A stretch of DNA of 64,000 nt from Cyanobacterium sp. HL-69 (GCA_002813895.1 CP024912.1:3069836-3133835); one strand, 5' to 3'; shown: positions 44,875 to 56,005, numbered from the stretch's first letter. Program-made: numbers and translations. Notes: generated from the sequence alone by a model not told the origin.

Positions 44875-47478
44875 TTATACAGGCATACCTAAAATGTCCT
44901 CAATTTTCGGCATATCTTCTAAAGCAATAACGCGCCCTTCGTCTTCAAAACCATCAATTTCATTGAAGTTCAAATAGCGGTATAAATCATCCTTGAATGG
45001 ATCAATTTTCTCAGAAACGATCGCACTGTACTCCTCCACAGTGGGAATCTTGCCGAGTAAAGCACATACCGCCGCCAACTCCGCACTACCGAGATAAACC
45101 CGAGCGCCCTTACCCATACGATTATTAAAATTACGAGTAGAAGTAGAAAACACCGTCGCATTATCTTCCACACGGGCTTGATTACCCATACATAGAGAAC
45201 AACCCGGCATTTCCGTACGAGCACCAGCTGCCGCAAACACACCGTAAACCCCCTCATTGCGCAACTGTTGTTCATCCATACGGGTAGGAGGACATATCCA
45301 TAAACGCCCTTTCACAGTACCTGCACCCTCAAGGATTTTCGCCGCTGCTCGGTAATGTCCTATATTGGTCATACAAGAACCGATAAACACCTCATCCACC
45401 TTATCCCCTGCGCACTCACTCATGAGCTTAACATTATCAGGGTCATTGGGGGCGGCTACAATAGGCTCTTTAATTTCATCAAGATTAACAACGATAGTAT
45501 CAGCATATTCCGCATCAGGATCTCCCGACATCAAAGAAGGATTTGCCAACCATTCCTCCATCTTGGCAATACGGCGTAACATAGTACGTGGATCTTGATA
45601 ACCACGGGCAATCATATTTTTTAATAAACTAACATTAGAGCGCAGATATTCTGCCACAGTCTCCTCACTTAGTTTAATTGTACTACCAGAACAAGAACGC
45701 TCGGCGGTGGCATCGGTTAACTCGAAAGCCTGTTCTACTTTCAAATCGGGTAAACCTTCCATCTCCATGATACGACCATTGAAGACATTGATTTTATCCC
45801 CTTTACCAGCGGTTAACTTACCTTCTTGCATAGCTACCCAAGGAATGGCATTAACGATGTCCCTTAAAGTAACACCTGGTTGTAATTCTCCCGTAAACTT
45901 GACCAATACCGACTCAGGCATATCCAAAGGCATAGCACCCAAAGCCGCCGCAAAAGCGACTAAACCAGAACCTGCGGGGAAAGAAATGCCCAAGGGGAAA
46001 CGGGTGTGAGAATCGCCCCCAGTACCCACGGTATCGGGTAATAACATACGGTTTAACCAAGAGTGAATGATGCCATCCCCCGGTTTGAGAGCTACACCGC
46101 CACGGGTAGCGAAAAAGTCTGGTAAATCTTTATGAGTTTTGATGTCCACGGGTTTAGGGTAGGCGGCGGTATGGCAGAAGGTTTGTAAAGTCAAGTCTGC
46201 GTTGAAGCCTAAACAAGCCAATTCTTTTAATTCATCCCGTGTCATGGGGCCTGTGGTATCCTGAGAACCTACGGTAGTCATAATGGGTTCACAAGAGGTA
46301 CCGGGGCGGATGCCTTCTACGCCACAGGCTTTGCCAACCATTTTCTGCGCGAGGGTGAACCCTTTACCACTATCTTCGGGGGGGGTAGGACGTACAAACA
46401 GGGTACTAGGTTCTAATCCTAATGCCTGACGGGTTTTATCGGTCAAAGCCCTACCAATGAGTAAGGGAATACGTCCCCCTGCTCTCACTTCGTCTAAAAT
46501 GGTTTCGGGCTTCATGGTGAAGGTGGTGAGGGTTTCACCGTTTTCATTGGTGATTTTTCCTTCGTAGGGGTAAATGGTGATGACATCCCCTGTGTTGAAT
46601 TGGTTAACGTCACATTCGATGGGCAATGCCCCAGAGTCTTCGGCGGTGTTGAAGAAAATAGGGGCGATTTTACCTCCAAGGATATAACCCCCTGCTTTTT
46701 TGTTGGGTACGAAGGGTATTTCGTCCCCTAGGTGCCACAATACGGAGTTGATGGCGGATTTACGGGATGAACCTGTACCGACTACGTCACCGACATAGGC
46801 TACGGGATGTCCTTTTTCTTTGAGTTTGGCAATGGTTTCTAATCCCTCTGGCATCCTTGATTCGAGCATAGCCAAGGCATGAAGGGGAATATCTGGGCGA
46901 GTGGTGGCATGGGGGGCAGGGGATAAGTCATCGGTGTTGGTTTCACCCGGCACTTTAAAGACTGTTACGGTAATGGTTTCGGGTACTTTGGGTTTACTGA
47001 TAAACCATGATGCTTCTGCCCATGCGTCAATTACTTGTTTAGCGTAGGGGTTGGTTTCTGACAGTTCTAATACGTCGTTGAAGGCATCGAATACCAACAG
47101 GGTTTTACTAAGGGCGATCGCAGCTTCGGAGGCGATGTCACTGTCAGGGGATTTAAGTAAACTAACAAGGGATTGCACGTTATAACCGCCCATCATAGTA
47201 CCTAATAGGCTTACGGCTCCTTGTTTGGAGATGATTGGGGAGGTTAATTCACCCTTGGCGATCGCCGTTAAAAATCCAGCTTTGACATAGGATGCTTCGT
47301 CAACTCCGGGGGGGATGCGATCGCGCAGTAACATCATTAATTCTTCTTTCAATTCCTCGGGAGGATTTTGCAACATTTCGCATAGGTGCGATGTTTGTTC
47401 GGCGGTGAGGGGTAAGGGAGGAATGCCTTGTTTTGCTCTTTCTTCTGCGTGTTGATGATATTCTTCTAACCAAGTCAT
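44875..47478 (-). CDS. acnB: Aconitate hydratase B
   Basis: Converts citrate to isocitrate in the TCA path; also 2-methylisocitrate dehydratase in other bacteria. 867 residues with the N-terminal HEAT-like domain ([17 protein letters not shown]...), swivel domain ([21 protein letters not shown]) and cluster-binding domains with [13 protein letters not shown] and [12 protein letters not shown]. Start ATG. Near gltA but separated by a nuclease-type gene; cyanobacteria use the AcnB form. Confidence 0.97.
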   Translation of the reverse strand: MTWLEEYHQHAEERAKQGIPPLPLTAEQTSHLCEMLQNPPEELKEELMMLLRDRIPPGVDEASYVKAGFLTAIAKGELTSPIISKQGAVSLLGTMMGGYNVQSLVSLLKSPDSDIASEAAIALSKTLLVFDAFNDVLELSETNPYAKQVIDAWAEASWFISKPKVPETITVTVFKVPGETNTDDLSPAPHATTRPDIPLHALAMLESRMPEGLETIAKLKEKGHPVAYVGDVVGTGSSRKSAINSVLWHLGDEIPFVPNKKAGGYILGGKIAPIFFNTAEDSGALPIECDVNQFNTGDVITIYPYEGKITNENGETLTTFTMKPETILDEVRAGGRIPLLIGRALTDKTRQALGLEPSTLFVRPTPPEDSGKGFTLAQKMVGKACGVEGIRPGTSCEPIMTTVGSQDTTGPMTRDELKELACLGFNADLTLQTFCHTAAYPKPVDIKTHKDLPDFFATRGGVALKPGDGIIHSWLNRMLLPDTVGTGGDSHTRFPLGISFPAGSGLVAFAAALGAMPLDMPESVLVKFTGELQPGVTLRDIVNAIPWVAMQEGKLTAGKGDKINVFNGRIMEMEGLPDLKVEQAFELTDATAERSCSGSTIKLSEETVAEYLRSNVSLLKNMIARGYQDPRTMLRRIAKMEEWLANPSLMSGDPDAEYADTIVVNLDEIKEPIVAAPNDPDNVKLMSECAGDKVDEVFIGSCMTNIGHYRAAAKILEGAGTVKGRLWICPPTRMDEQQLRNEGVYGVFAAAGARTEMPGCSLCMGNQARVEDNATVFSTSTRNFNNRMGKGARVYLGSAELAAVCALLGKIPTVEEYSAIVSEKIDPFKDDLYRYLNFNEIDGFEDEGRVIALEDMPKIEDILGMPV

Positions 47479-47662
47479 AGTATTTATGCTTATTTTTTTC
47501 TATAATTTACTATTTTAAGCATATCAAGGTCATGGACTCTGATTTTGTATTTAATGTATCGAGTTGATTGAAGCTATTGGTTTGAATTTTGGAAAAACTA
47601 GATGGACTAAAGCATTTACAATGGAAAAGTTATAAAAACTTGTTAAGATATTAATCTATAAT

Positions 47663-49432
47663 ATGGCAACGATTGAGTCACAAGATTTAAGTATTAGTAA
47701 ACTATTTAATGACTTTTATATTGTACCTAGCTATCAAAGAGAATATGTATGGACTAAATCAGAAGTAGAAGATTTTTTTAAAGATATTTATGATGAATTT
47801 AACACAAATGAAAATAGTAAAAATTCTGAATATTTTATTGGTAGTATTATTGTCTGTTCGACATCTAACGGTTTATATGAGGTTATTGATGGGCAACAAA
47901 GAATTACAACATCTTATCTATTACTTTGTGCAATTAAATTTTATTTAAAAACATTTAATCAAGATATAGATAAATTAAATAGTCAAATTTCTGCTACTGA
48001 CATTGATGAAGATGGAAACAATATTTTCCGCTATAGGGTTACGTTACAATATGAGGATAGTAGAGGAATTCTAGAGAAAATTGCACAACAGCGGGATTTT
48101 AGTGAAATTATAGAAACATCTTCTACACAAAATATTAAAAATGCTTATCTAAAGTTAATTTCATTACTAAAAGAAGAGTTTGATAGCTTAGAAACAAAAG
48201 ATAGAACTGCACACCTTAGAAAATTTTATGCTTACTTTACGGGAAAAGTATTACTGGTACGAGTCAAAACTGCAACACTTGCAGACGCTTTACGAGTATT
48301 TGCAACCATTAATTATAGAGGTGTTAATTTAGACTCTATAGATTTAATTAAAAATTTAATGTTTATGGAGGCAAAAAAACAAGAGTATGAAATAATAAAA
48401 AAAGAGTGGAAAAGAATGAATGACATTCTTTTTAAAGCGAAAGAAAATCCTATTAGATTTATTCGTTATTATTTAATAGCATACTATATAGAGTCAAATA
48501 CCATCAAAGAAAAAGAATTATATGACTGGTTTTTAAATTCCAAAAATAAAGCAATTTATCAAAACGGTGCTGTTAGTTTTGTTAAAAATTTATTGTCAAC
48601 TAGCGAATTTTATCTGAATTTACTGAATTGCAAAAATATAGATAATACCTACAACAAGTATATTGATAATCTCCGATGTTTAAGTGATAAAGCTAGAACA
48701 CCATTTATGGTTCTATTATCTGCTCGACATTTGACAGTAGATCTTTTTATGGAGCTTTCTCGACATATAGAAAATTTATTTTTCATTTATTTGATTACTA
48801 AAGAATCTACAAGAAATTTTGAGAATATCTTTTGTAGTTGGTGTATAAAACTAAGAAAAGTTAAAACAGAATCAGATTTTTATAGCTTTTTAAATGAAAA
48901 TATTATTAGTCATAAAAATAAATTTAAACAAAGGTTTGAATCATCTTTTTTAAATCTATCATCGGATATTCCGAAAACCCAACTGAAATACATATTAGCT
49001 AAGTTGACTAAGTATATTGACGAAGTAGCTTATGGAGAAAATATGAATAATTCACTTGATACATATATTAATCGTAATGTAGAAATAGAACATATACTAC
49101 CCCAAAAACCTTCTGAAAGTTTTCTCAATGTATTTTCACAGGAATATGATATAGAAAGTTATATCAATAAATTAGGTAATATTACTTTATTAGAAAAACC
49201 TTTAAATAGTTCTATTTCTAATAAATCTTTTTATGAAAAAAAAGAAGCCTATATGCAATCAAAGTTTTTACTAACAAAAACTATAGCAACTAAACCTAAG
49301 ATAGGTAAAAATACGGCTATAGATAGAGCAGTTGCTAATTTATCAACTTTTGAAGAATGGAATGCTGAATCTATCGACAAAAGACAATTAATGTTAACGG
49401 ATATAGCGAAAACTATCTGGGATATTTCTTAA
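47663..49432 (+). CDS. DUF262/DUF1524 protein (GmrSD-like nuclease)
   Basis: 589 residues in the layout of GmrS-GmrD fusions: N-terminal DUF262 with PSYQREYVW (22-30) and the NTP-binding DGQQR (76-80), a helical middle, and a C-terminal HNH-type DUF1524 with IEHILPQKP (475-483) and LGNITLLEKPLNSSISNKSF. Such proteins restrict modified phage DNA (type IV) or partner other defence systems. It stands alone and is very AT-rich compared with its TCA neighbours, suggesting transfer. Confidence 0.88.
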   Translation: MATIESQDLSISKLFNDFYIVPSYQREYVWTKSEVEDFFKDIYDEFNTNENSKNSEYFIGSIIVCSTSNGLYEVIDGQQRITTSYLLLCAIKFYLKTFNQDIDKLNSQISATDIDEDGNNIFRYRVTLQYEDSRGILEKIAQQRDFSEIIETSSTQNIKNAYLKLISLLKEEFDSLETKDRTAHLRKFYAYFTGKVLLVRVKTATLADALRVFATINYRGVNLDSIDLIKNLMFMEAKKQEYEIIKKEWKRMNDILFKAKENPIRFIRYYLIAYYIESNTIKEKELYDWFLNSKNKAIYQNGAVSFVKNLLSTSEFYLNLLNCKNIDNTYNKYIDNLRCLSDKARTPFMVLLSARHLTVDLFMELSRHIENLFFIYLITKESTRNFENIFCSWCIKLRKVKTESDFYSFLNENIISHKNKFKQRFESSFLNLSSDIPKTQLKYILAKLTKYIDEVAYGENMNNSLDTYINRNVEIEHILPQKPSESFLNVFSQEYDIESYINKLGNITLLEKPLNSSISNKSFYEKKEAYMQSKFLLTKTIATKPKIGKNTAIDRAVANLSTFEEWNAESIDKRQLMLTDIAKTIWDIS

Positions 49433-49725
49433 AACACCTTTAGTATAGTCTTCTACGAGAACGGTTGACAATACAATAAATCCTTTAAAATGTTCTATTT
49501 TCTCGTTTGTAGTGATGGCTTTAGCCGTCATTAATAAGCTTCAAAGAGCTATTGAATTTTTGTCAGAATTAACAGCGCAATAGGTGTTTTAAGGTGCGAT
49601 CGCCCTTAGCCTTTTCCCCAGAGGAATCTTATTAGAAAAACTTGACACTTTGAAAATGATTATGTTAAATTATTATCAATTAAACATTAACGTTTAACCG
49701 TTCAGGAAGAAAGGAGGTGATGCCC
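49433..49725. other. Intergenic region with hairpin and promoter of a small transcription unit
   Basis: Holds a hairpin TGATGGCTTTAGCCGTCA at 49513-49530 (possible terminator or common repeat), a HIP1 site near 49597, and the promoter and leader of the short ORF at 49726 (listed separately). Confidence 0.5.
49642..49697 (+). promoter_or_regulatory. Probable promoter and operator of the 23-codon ORF
   Basis: TTGACA at 49642-49647, 17-base spacer, TTAAAT at 49665-49670. The spacer and -10 carry an AT-rich imperfect dyad (AAATGATTATG...TTATTATC), Fur-box-like by eye only. Just after the likely start point is TTAAAC-ATTAAC-GTTTAA (49680-49697). Confidence 0.5.
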
Positions 49726-49797
49726 ATGGTTGATAGTAGTAAAACTTTGGGTTCCCTAGCTGGACAAAGTGAACTGAGTTCTGGAGCTATTCTTTAA
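49726..49797 (+). CDS. Small ORF with strong Shine-Dalgarno (23 residues)
   Basis: ATG at 49726 follows AAAGGAGGTG (49711-49720), the strongest Shine-Dalgarno noticed in the window. The peptide starts MVDSSKTLG and ends SELSSGAIL; it is soluble, Ser/Gly-rich and without Cys. A promoter lies upstream and a terminator downstream, so this is a complete small transcription unit. No family recognised; it could be a small regulatory protein, a leader, or part of an sRNA. Confidence 0.55.
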   Translation: MVDSSKTLGSLAGQSELSSGAIL

Positions 49798-49894
49798 ATC
49801 ATAATTCTGATTTGGTCATTGGTACGTTCTGAGAGTTATTTAAAAGTTTCATCCAGCAGTTACACCTAAACCTTTTAGGGAATCCTTAAAAAAA

Positions 49895-49922
49895 AGCCCT
49901 TGGAATGTCCAAGGGTTTTTTT
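49895..49922. terminator. Bidirectional terminator between the small ORF and gltA
   Basis: CCCTTGGA-ATG-TCCAAGGG stem with A residues on the left side and seven T residues on the right; works for the rightward small unit and for gltA from the other side. Confidence 0.9.
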
Positions 49923-49931
49923 ATGTTTCAA

Positions 49932-51074
49932 TTAACGATTTTCTATGGGAATATAAATCCCATCTTTCTCACCCACATAAATCTGAGTAGGTCTAAAAAT
50001 ACGGTTAACCGCTAATTGCTCTCTCCAGTGAGCCAACCAACCTGCCACACGGGATATGGCAAACATAGGAGTAAATAAATCAGGCTTAATGCCTAACTTG
50101 CGATACACCAAACCAGAATAAAAGTCCACATTGGCATAAATTCCTTTATGACCTAATTTTTCAGCGACAACTTTTTCTACCTCCAAAGCAATATCATAAT
50201 ATTCATCATGACCCGTAAGCTCAAAAAGTCTCTCTGCTAACTGTTGTAGAATTCTAGCACGGGGATCTTTCACCTTATACACCCGATGACCAAAACCCAT
50301 AATTTTTTTCTTATTCTCAACACAATCCTCAATATAAGGACGGACATTTTCCATAGAGCCAATTTCCTCCAACATTGTCAAAACTTCCTCATTCGCCCCC
50401 CCATGAAGAGGCCCTGCCAAAGTACCCACCGCCGATGCCACCACCGCATAAGGATCCGTTAAAGTAGAAGATGTTACCATAGCCGAAAAAGTAGAAGCAT
50501 TCATGGTATGCTCTGCATGAAGCATTAAGCAAACATCAAAAATACGTGCTTCCAAAGGTTCAGGCTCTTTTTCCGTGAGCATATACAAGAAATTAGCAGA
50601 ATAATTCAGATCATCATTAGGCTTAACAGAATCATTGCCCTCACGCATCTGGGAAAAAGCAGCCACCATGGTAGGAATTTTAGCAATAATTCTCACCACC
50701 GCATCCCTAATGTACTCCTCCTTATCCAAAGCACGACGAGAATAAAACAAACCTAAAGCCGCTGCTGAAGTTTGCAAAGCATCCATGGGATGACCACTTT
50801 CAGGAAAACACTTCATCATATCCCGAATATGATACTTAATTCGTCTATGGTTATTTATATCAACCTGAAAACTGTCCAACTCTTCCTTACTAGGTAATCG
50901 GCCCCAAATTAATAAAAATGCAGTTTCCAAAAAGGTACTTTTTGTGGCTAATTCCTCAATATTTATACCTCTATATTTTAATATACCTTCCTTCCCATCC
51001 ACATAACTAATGCTAGATTTGGCGACGGGGACTCCTTCTAAACCTGGTTTGTACTCACAAGCTGGTTGTGCCAT
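49932..51074 (-). CDS. gltA: Citrate synthase
   Basis: Condenses acetyl-CoA and oxaloacetate; TCA entry. 380 residues: LKYRGINIEELA near 33, LHAEHTMNASTFSAMVTSST (catalytic His pair), GTLAGPLHGGANEEV and MGFGHRVYKVKDPRA with catalytic His, plus the Asp-containing DFYSGLVYRKLGI. Short form lacking the NADH-binding domain, as in cyanobacteria. ATG start. Confidence 0.97.
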   Translation of the reverse strand: MAQPACEYKPGLEGVPVAKSSISYVDGKEGILKYRGINIEELATKSTFLETAFLLIWGRLPSKEELDSFQVDINNHRRIKYHIRDMMKCFPESGHPMDALQTSAAALGLFYSRRALDKEEYIRDAVVRIIAKIPTMVAAFSQMREGNDSVKPNDDLNYSANFLYMLTEKEPEPLEARIFDVCLMLHAEHTMNASTFSAMVTSSTLTDPYAVVASAVGTLAGPLHGGANEEVLTMLEEIGSMENVRPYIEDCVENKKKIMGFGHRVYKVKDPRARILQQLAERLFELTGHDEYYDIALEVEKVVAEKLGHKGIYANVDFYSGLVYRKLGIKPDLFTPMFAISRVAGWLAHWREQLAVNRIFRPTQIYVGEKDGIYIPIENR

Positions 51075-51207
51075 TTTTATACCTTACACAAATAAATATA
51101 TTGAATGAAAATAGATGATTTTAAGTTTCTCATAAGTCATCAGAGATACTAAACAGGTGTTAAAGTATCAGGGACTCTTGTTAAATTCCATTGTTAACCC
51201 TCATCTG

Positions 51208-51714
51208 TCAACTGTCAATTGGTGTTAACAACCACTTAGGAGAGGTAAGTAAAAATAGTTCACTATTACCAATGGGATTACCCATATCCAAAATGTTAAT
51301 GCCAATTATTCCTGCTTTTTTTAAGGTTATCTTTCCGTTATTACCACCCCATATTAATATTTCTGCCCAGTTAGCCAAATCAGGTTGATGACCGACCAAA
51401 ATTAAATTATCTTCTTCAGTATAATCCGAGTTTTGTAACCAGTGAATCCATGATTGAATATCACCATTAGGAAGCAAAGCGGTATTTTCTTCCATGGTAG
51501 GAGCAAGGTTATAATCTAAAAGGATTTGAGCGCTTTGTTTTGCCCGAACATAGGGACTGAAAAGAATGAGATTACACAGGGTTTCTATGGCTTTAAATTT
51601 TTGAGCCACCTGATTAGTTTTAGCTATTCCTTTGGGAGTTAATGCCCTTTGGGGGTTATCTTCTCCTCCCACTCTTTCTTGGGCGATGCCGTGACGAATT
51701 AAATAGATTTTCAT
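51208..51714 (-). CDS. sixA: Phosphohistidine phosphatase SixA
   Basis: 168 residues from ATG 51714 (MKIYLIRHGIAQER); the frame continues to 51735 but this start fits the family. Histidine phosphatase fold with RHG (His8) and GHQPDLANW near 115, as in SixA, which removes phosphate from His of histidine-phosphotransfer domains. Target here unknown. Leftward, 133 bp upstream of gltA. Confidence 0.9.
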   Translation of the reverse strand: MKIYLIRHGIAQERVGGEDNPQRALTPKGIAKTNQVAQKFKAIETLCNLILFSPYVRAKQSAQILLDYNLAPTMEENTALLPNGDIQSWIHWLQNSDYTEEDNLILVGHQPDLANWAEILIWGGNNGKITLKKAGIIGINILDMGNPIGNSELFLLTSPKWLLTPIDS

Positions 51715-51920
51715 AAAGATTAGGGCTAGTAACAATAGGCAATGAGACTTTAATTGATTTTGTTTTGCTCATTGTAGCCCTTCATTTTCCTATTTTTTAT
51801 CATTATTCAAGCACTTTTTTATCACAGTCTATATAGTAATTAACCTACATAGGTTATTTTCCTCAAAATGATATGATTAAGAAATATATAAATGAGTGGA
51901 AAGAATTATAAAAATAGAGT

Positions 51921-54740
51921 ATGTTTAAAAAAATATTTGGCGATCCCAACACAAGGAAATTAAAGAAGTTACAACCTCTGATTGCCGAGATTAACTTATT
52001 AGAGGAAGATTTTAAAAATTTATCAGACGATGAAATGAGGGCAAAAACAGCTTCTTTTAAGGAGATGTTTGCTAAAACCAAAACCAAAGAAGAAAGAGAC
52101 GATTTGCTAGACGAAATTTTGGTGGAGGCTTTTGCCCTAGTAAGGGAAGCTGGAATAAGAGTTTTAGGTATGCGCCATTATGATGTCCAACTTTTGGGGG
52201 GCATTGTATTACATACGGGGCAAATTGCAGAGATGAAAACAGGGGAAGGTAAAACCCTTGTGGCGACTCTACCTGCATATCTTAACGGTTTGACGGGGAA
52301 AGGGGTTCATGTGGTGACGGTAAACGATTATTTGGCTCGTCGTGATGCAGAGTGGATGGGGCAAATTCATCGCTTTTTGGGTTTAGAGGTGGGTTTGATT
52401 CAAGGGGGTATGACTTCGGTAGAGCGTCGTAAGAACTATTTGGCAGATATTACCTATGCCACTAATAGTGAGTTAGGTTTCGATTATTTGCGGGACAATA
52501 TGGCGACTTCCATTGAGGAAGTGGTACAACGATCGCCCCATTACTGTATCATTGACGAAGTTGACTCTATCTTGGTGGATGAAGCCCGTACACCGCTAAT
52601 TATTTCGGGACAAGTCGATCGCCCCATAGAAAAATATCAAATGGCGGCTCAAATCGCCCAAATGCTCACCAAACAAGAGGAAGAAGGTGATGGTGGACAT
52701 TATGAAGTGGATGAAAAAGCCCGTAATGTTTTATTAACCGATGAAGGTTTTGCTAAGGCGGAAGAGCTTTTAGGGGTCACAGACTTGTATGATCAGGAAA
52801 ACCCCTGGGCTCACTATGTTTTCAATGCCATTAAAGCCAAGGAATTATTCACCCGTGATGTTAACTACATGATTCGTAATGATGAGGTGGTAATCGTGGA
52901 TGAATTTACGGGGCGGGTATTGGCTGGAAGACGATGGAGCGATGGTTTGCACCAAGCCATGGAAGCCAAGGAAGGGGTTGAAATTCAACGGGAAACCCAA
53001 ACTCTTGCCAGTATTACTTACCAAAATTTCTTCCTTCTATACGAAAAGTTATCAGGGATGACGGGTACCGCCAAAACCGAGGAAACAGAATTTGAGAAAG
53101 TTTACAACTTACAAGTAACCATCGCCCCTACCAATAGACCAAATGACCGTAACGATTTACCCGATGTAGTATATAAAACCGAGGAGGCTAAATGGAAAGC
53201 GGTGGCGGAAGAATGCGCCGAAATGCACGAAACGGGGCGCCCTGTATTGGTTGGTACTACCAGCGTAGAAAAATCTGAATTATTATCGGCCCTGTTGGCA
53301 GAGAAAAAGATTCCCCATAACCTCCTCAATGCCCGTCCTGAAAACGTGGAAAGGGAGTCGGAAATTGTGGCTCAGGCAGGGAGAAAAGGCGCTGTAACCA
53401 TTGCCACCAACATGGCAGGCCGTGGTACGGACATCATCCTTGGCGGTAACTCTGACTATATGGCAAGGCTGAAAATTCGGGAATATTTTATGCCCCAGGT
53501 GGTGCGTCCAGAGGATGATCAATTAAAATTTAGTGTTGCTGGTATTGATACGGGCAAAAAAGCTAAAGGACAAGGGTTTAATAGTAATGGCAGTGGTAAA
53601 AAACCCAAAACGTGGAAAGCCACTTCCGATATTTTTCCCTGTGAATTATCCCCTGAAACGGAAGCTCATTTAAAAGAAGCGGTGAAGTTAGCCGTTGATA
53701 ATTACGGTTTCCAAAGTTTATCAGAGTTAGATGCCGATGAAAAAATTGCGATCGCAGCGGAAAAAGCCCCCATCGAAGATCCCGTCTTGATCAAACTTCG
53801 GGAAGCCTACAAACGCATCCATGGGGAATATGAAGCCCTCACTTCCAAAGAACATGATTTGGTAATTGAAGCAGGGGGTTTACACGTAATTGGTACAGAA
53901 AGACACGAATCTCGCCGTATCGACAACCAATTGAGAGGTAGAGCCGGAAGACAAGGGGATCCTGGTTCTACTCGCTTCTTTTTGAGCCTAGAAGATAATC
54001 TATTGCGGATTTTTGGGGGCGATCGCGTGGCTGGACTCATGAACGCCTTTAGGGTAGAAGAAGATATGCCCATCGAGTCTGGAATGTTAACCCGCTCCCT
54101 CGAAGGCGCTCAGAAAAAAGTAGAAACCTTCTACTACGATGCCCGTAAAAGCGTCTTTGAATATGACGAAGTCATGAACAACCAGAGACGAGCCATTTAT
54201 GCTGAACGTCGTCGAGTATTGCAAGGAGAAGATTTGAAAGATCAGGTCATCCAGTATGCCGAAAAAACCATGGATGAAATCGTAGATGCCTACGTTAATC
54301 CAGAGTTACCCCCCGATGAATGGAACCTGGAGGCGCTCGTGGATAAAGCCAAAGAATTTATTTATCTGCTCCAAGATGTCACCGTCAAAGACTTAGAAGA
54401 CATGACTGCCAACGAAATGAAAACCTTTTTAAGGGAAGAAGTCCACAAAGCCTATGACTTAAAAGAACATCAAATCGAACAACTCCAACCAGGCCTCATG
54501 CGTCAAGCCGAGCGCTTCTTTATCCTCCAACAAATCGACACCCTCTGGCGTGAACATTTACAAAACATGGACGGATTACGCGAAGCCGTTGGTTTAAGGG
54601 GTTATGGACAAAAAGATCCCCTCATTGAATACAAACAAGAGGGTTACGAAATGTTCTTGGAAATGATGATTGATATTCGTCGTAACGTCGTTTATTCTCT
54701 TTTCCAATTCCAACCCCAAGCCCAACCCCAAGCTGTATAA
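51921..54740 (+). CDS. secA: Preprotein translocase ATPase SecA
   Basis: Motor that drives export through SecYEG to periplasm and thylakoid lumen. 939 residues: Walker A MKTGEGKT near 105-112, DEVD (212-215), [19 protein letters not shown] motif VI region, and a C-terminus without the zinc-binding CxCxS tail, as usual in cyanobacteria. A cyanobacteria-style insert ([19 protein letters not shown]) sits in NBD2. ATG start. Confidence 0.97.
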   Translation: MFKKIFGDPNTRKLKKLQPLIAEINLLEEDFKNLSDDEMRAKTASFKEMFAKTKTKEERDDLLDEILVEAFALVREAGIRVLGMRHYDVQLLGGIVLHTGQIAEMKTGEGKTLVATLPAYLNGLTGKGVHVVTVNDYLARRDAEWMGQIHRFLGLEVGLIQGGMTSVERRKNYLADITYATNSELGFDYLRDNMATSIEEVVQRSPHYCIIDEVDSILVDEARTPLIISGQVDRPIEKYQMAAQIAQMLTKQEEEGDGGHYEVDEKARNVLLTDEGFAKAEELLGVTDLYDQENPWAHYVFNAIKAKELFTRDVNYMIRNDEVVIVDEFTGRVLAGRRWSDGLHQAMEAKEGVEIQRETQTLASITYQNFFLLYEKLSGMTGTAKTEETEFEKVYNLQVTIAPTNRPNDRNDLPDVVYKTEEAKWKAVAEECAEMHETGRPVLVGTTSVEKSELLSALLAEKKIPHNLLNARPENVERESEIVAQAGRKGAVTIATNMAGRGTDIILGGNSDYMARLKIREYFMPQVVRPEDDQLKFSVAGIDTGKKAKGQGFNSNGSGKKPKTWKATSDIFPCELSPETEAHLKEAVKLAVDNYGFQSLSELDADEKIAIAAEKAPIEDPVLIKLREAYKRIHGEYEALTSKEHDLVIEAGGLHVIGTERHESRRIDNQLRGRAGRQGDPGSTRFFLSLEDNLLRIFGGDRVAGLMNAFRVEEDMPIESGMLTRSLEGAQKKVETFYYDARKSVFEYDEVMNNQRRAIYAERRRVLQGEDLKDQVIQYAEKTMDEIVDAYVNPELPPDEWNLEALVDKAKEFIYLLQDVTVKDLEDMTANEMKTFLREEVHKAYDLKEHQIEQLQPGLMRQAERFFILQQIDTLWREHLQNMDGLREAVGLRGYGQKDPLIEYKQEGYEMFLEMMIDIRRNVVYSLFQFQPQAQPQAV

Positions 54741-54756
54741 TCTCAGTTTCCCCTAG

Positions 54757-54780
54757 CAAGGGGGTTAAACCCCTTGTTTT
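54757..54780 (+). terminator. Terminator of secA (dispersed palindrome family)
   Basis: CAAGGGG-GTTAAA-CCCCTTG followed by TTTTG, 17 bases after the secA stop; same palindrome family as 8619-8638 and 11772-11791. Confidence 0.8.
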
Positions 54781-54858
54781 GTATTACTTATGGTAAGGAC
54801 TTTATATATTATGTCCTTATCGTATTATTCTATTTAAAAGATAAAAAGACGATTTAAA

Positions 54859-55968
54859 ATGTCCGCCCAAAAAACGATCTGCATTACCCTCGGTACAAGG
54901 CCAGAAGCCATCAAACTAGCTCCCGTTATTCAAACCTTTCAACAAGCCTCTGACTTTGACACCAAAGTAATTTTAACAGGGCAACATCGGGAAATGGTTG
55001 CTCAGGTAATGGACATTTTTGGCTTGAGTGCCGATGAAGACTTGGATATAATGCAACCCAATCAAACCCTCAGCGACATCACCTATCGCAGTTTGCAGGG
55101 GTTAGAAAAGATCTTTAAAAAAATACAACCTCAATTAGTCATCGCCCAAGGGGACACTACCACCGCTTTTGCAGCTGCCCTCGCTTCATTTTATCAACAA
55201 ATACCCGTAGGTCATGTGGAGGCCGGATTACGCACCAATAATATTTATAATCCCTTCCCTGAAGAAGCCAACCGTCGTCTAATTTCCCAAATTACTCAAC
55301 TCCATTTTGCCCCCACTACCCTAGCAGTGGAAAATCTTGAAAATTCAGGGGTAACAGGGGAAATTCACCATACAGGTAACACGGTTATTGATGCTTTGTT
55401 ATCCGTGGCTGACAAAAATCCTCCCTGTGATGTGGAGGGGTTAAATTGGGATAAATATCGGGTTTTGTTAACTACAGTCCATCGCCGAGAAAATTGGGGC
55501 GAACCTTTGCAGGACATTATTAAGGGAATGCAGTTAATTTTAGATCAATTTCCTGATGTTGCCATACTCCTTCCCTTGCACCGCAATCCAACTGTGAGAA
55601 ATCCTCTCAAAGAGGCTTTTGATAACCATGAAAGGGTATTTTTAACCGAACCCTTGGACTATCAAGAATTAGTAGGAGCAATTAAGCGTTGTTTTTTCCT
55701 TTTAACTGATTCTGGCGGTTTACAAGAAGAAGCTCCCAGTTTAGGAAAACCTGTCTTAGTTTTACGGGAAACGACGGAAAGACCAGAAGCTGTCACCGCA
55801 GGAACAGCTAAACTGATCGGCACAAATTCAGATACAATTTTTAAATCAGCCCAAGCATTATTAACTAATAAAAACAGTTATGAAGAAATGGCGGGGGCAA
55901 TTAATCCTTTTGGGGATGGTAAAGCGGGCGATCGCATCTTAAAAATTACCAGAAATTATTTAAGTTAA
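54859..55968 (+). CDS. wecB: UDP-N-acetylglucosamine 2-epimerase
   Basis: Makes UDP-ManNAc for surface polysaccharide. 369 residues of the non-hydrolysing class: LGTRPEAIKLAPVI (11-24), DTTTAFAAALASFY, HVEAGLRT, TVHRRENWGE, and TDSGGLQEEAPSLGKPVLVLRETTERPE (in parts). Start ATG; single gene. Confidence 0.95.
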   Translation: MSAQKTICITLGTRPEAIKLAPVIQTFQQASDFDTKVILTGQHREMVAQVMDIFGLSADEDLDIMQPNQTLSDITYRSLQGLEKIFKKIQPQLVIAQGDTTTAFAAALASFYQQIPVGHVEAGLRTNNIYNPFPEEANRRLISQITQLHFAPTTLAVENLENSGVTGEIHHTGNTVIDALLSVADKNPPCDVEGLNWDKYRVLLTTVHRRENWGEPLQDIIKGMQLILDQFPDVAILLPLHRNPTVRNPLKEAFDNHERVFLTEPLDYQELVGAIKRCFFLLTDSGGLQEEAPSLGKPVLVLRETTERPEAVTAGTAKLIGTNSDTIFKSAQALLTNKNSYEEMAGAINPFGDGKAGDRILKITRNYLS

Positions 55969-55987
55969 AAAGGAGCTATTTGCTCCT
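55966..55987 (-). terminator. Hairpin between wecB and the serpin gene
   Basis: AGGAGC-TATTT-GCTCCT (55971-55987), followed by five T residues on the minus strand, so it best serves the serpin gene; may also end wecB. Confidence 0.65.
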
Positions 55988-56005
55988 ATTAATTAATAAC
56001 AAAAA

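Noticed and set aside
44970-45275. 101-codon ORF in acnB
   Set aside because: Alternative frame of acnB on the same strand; the acnB motifs (GSCMTN, CSLCMGN) fix the true frame.
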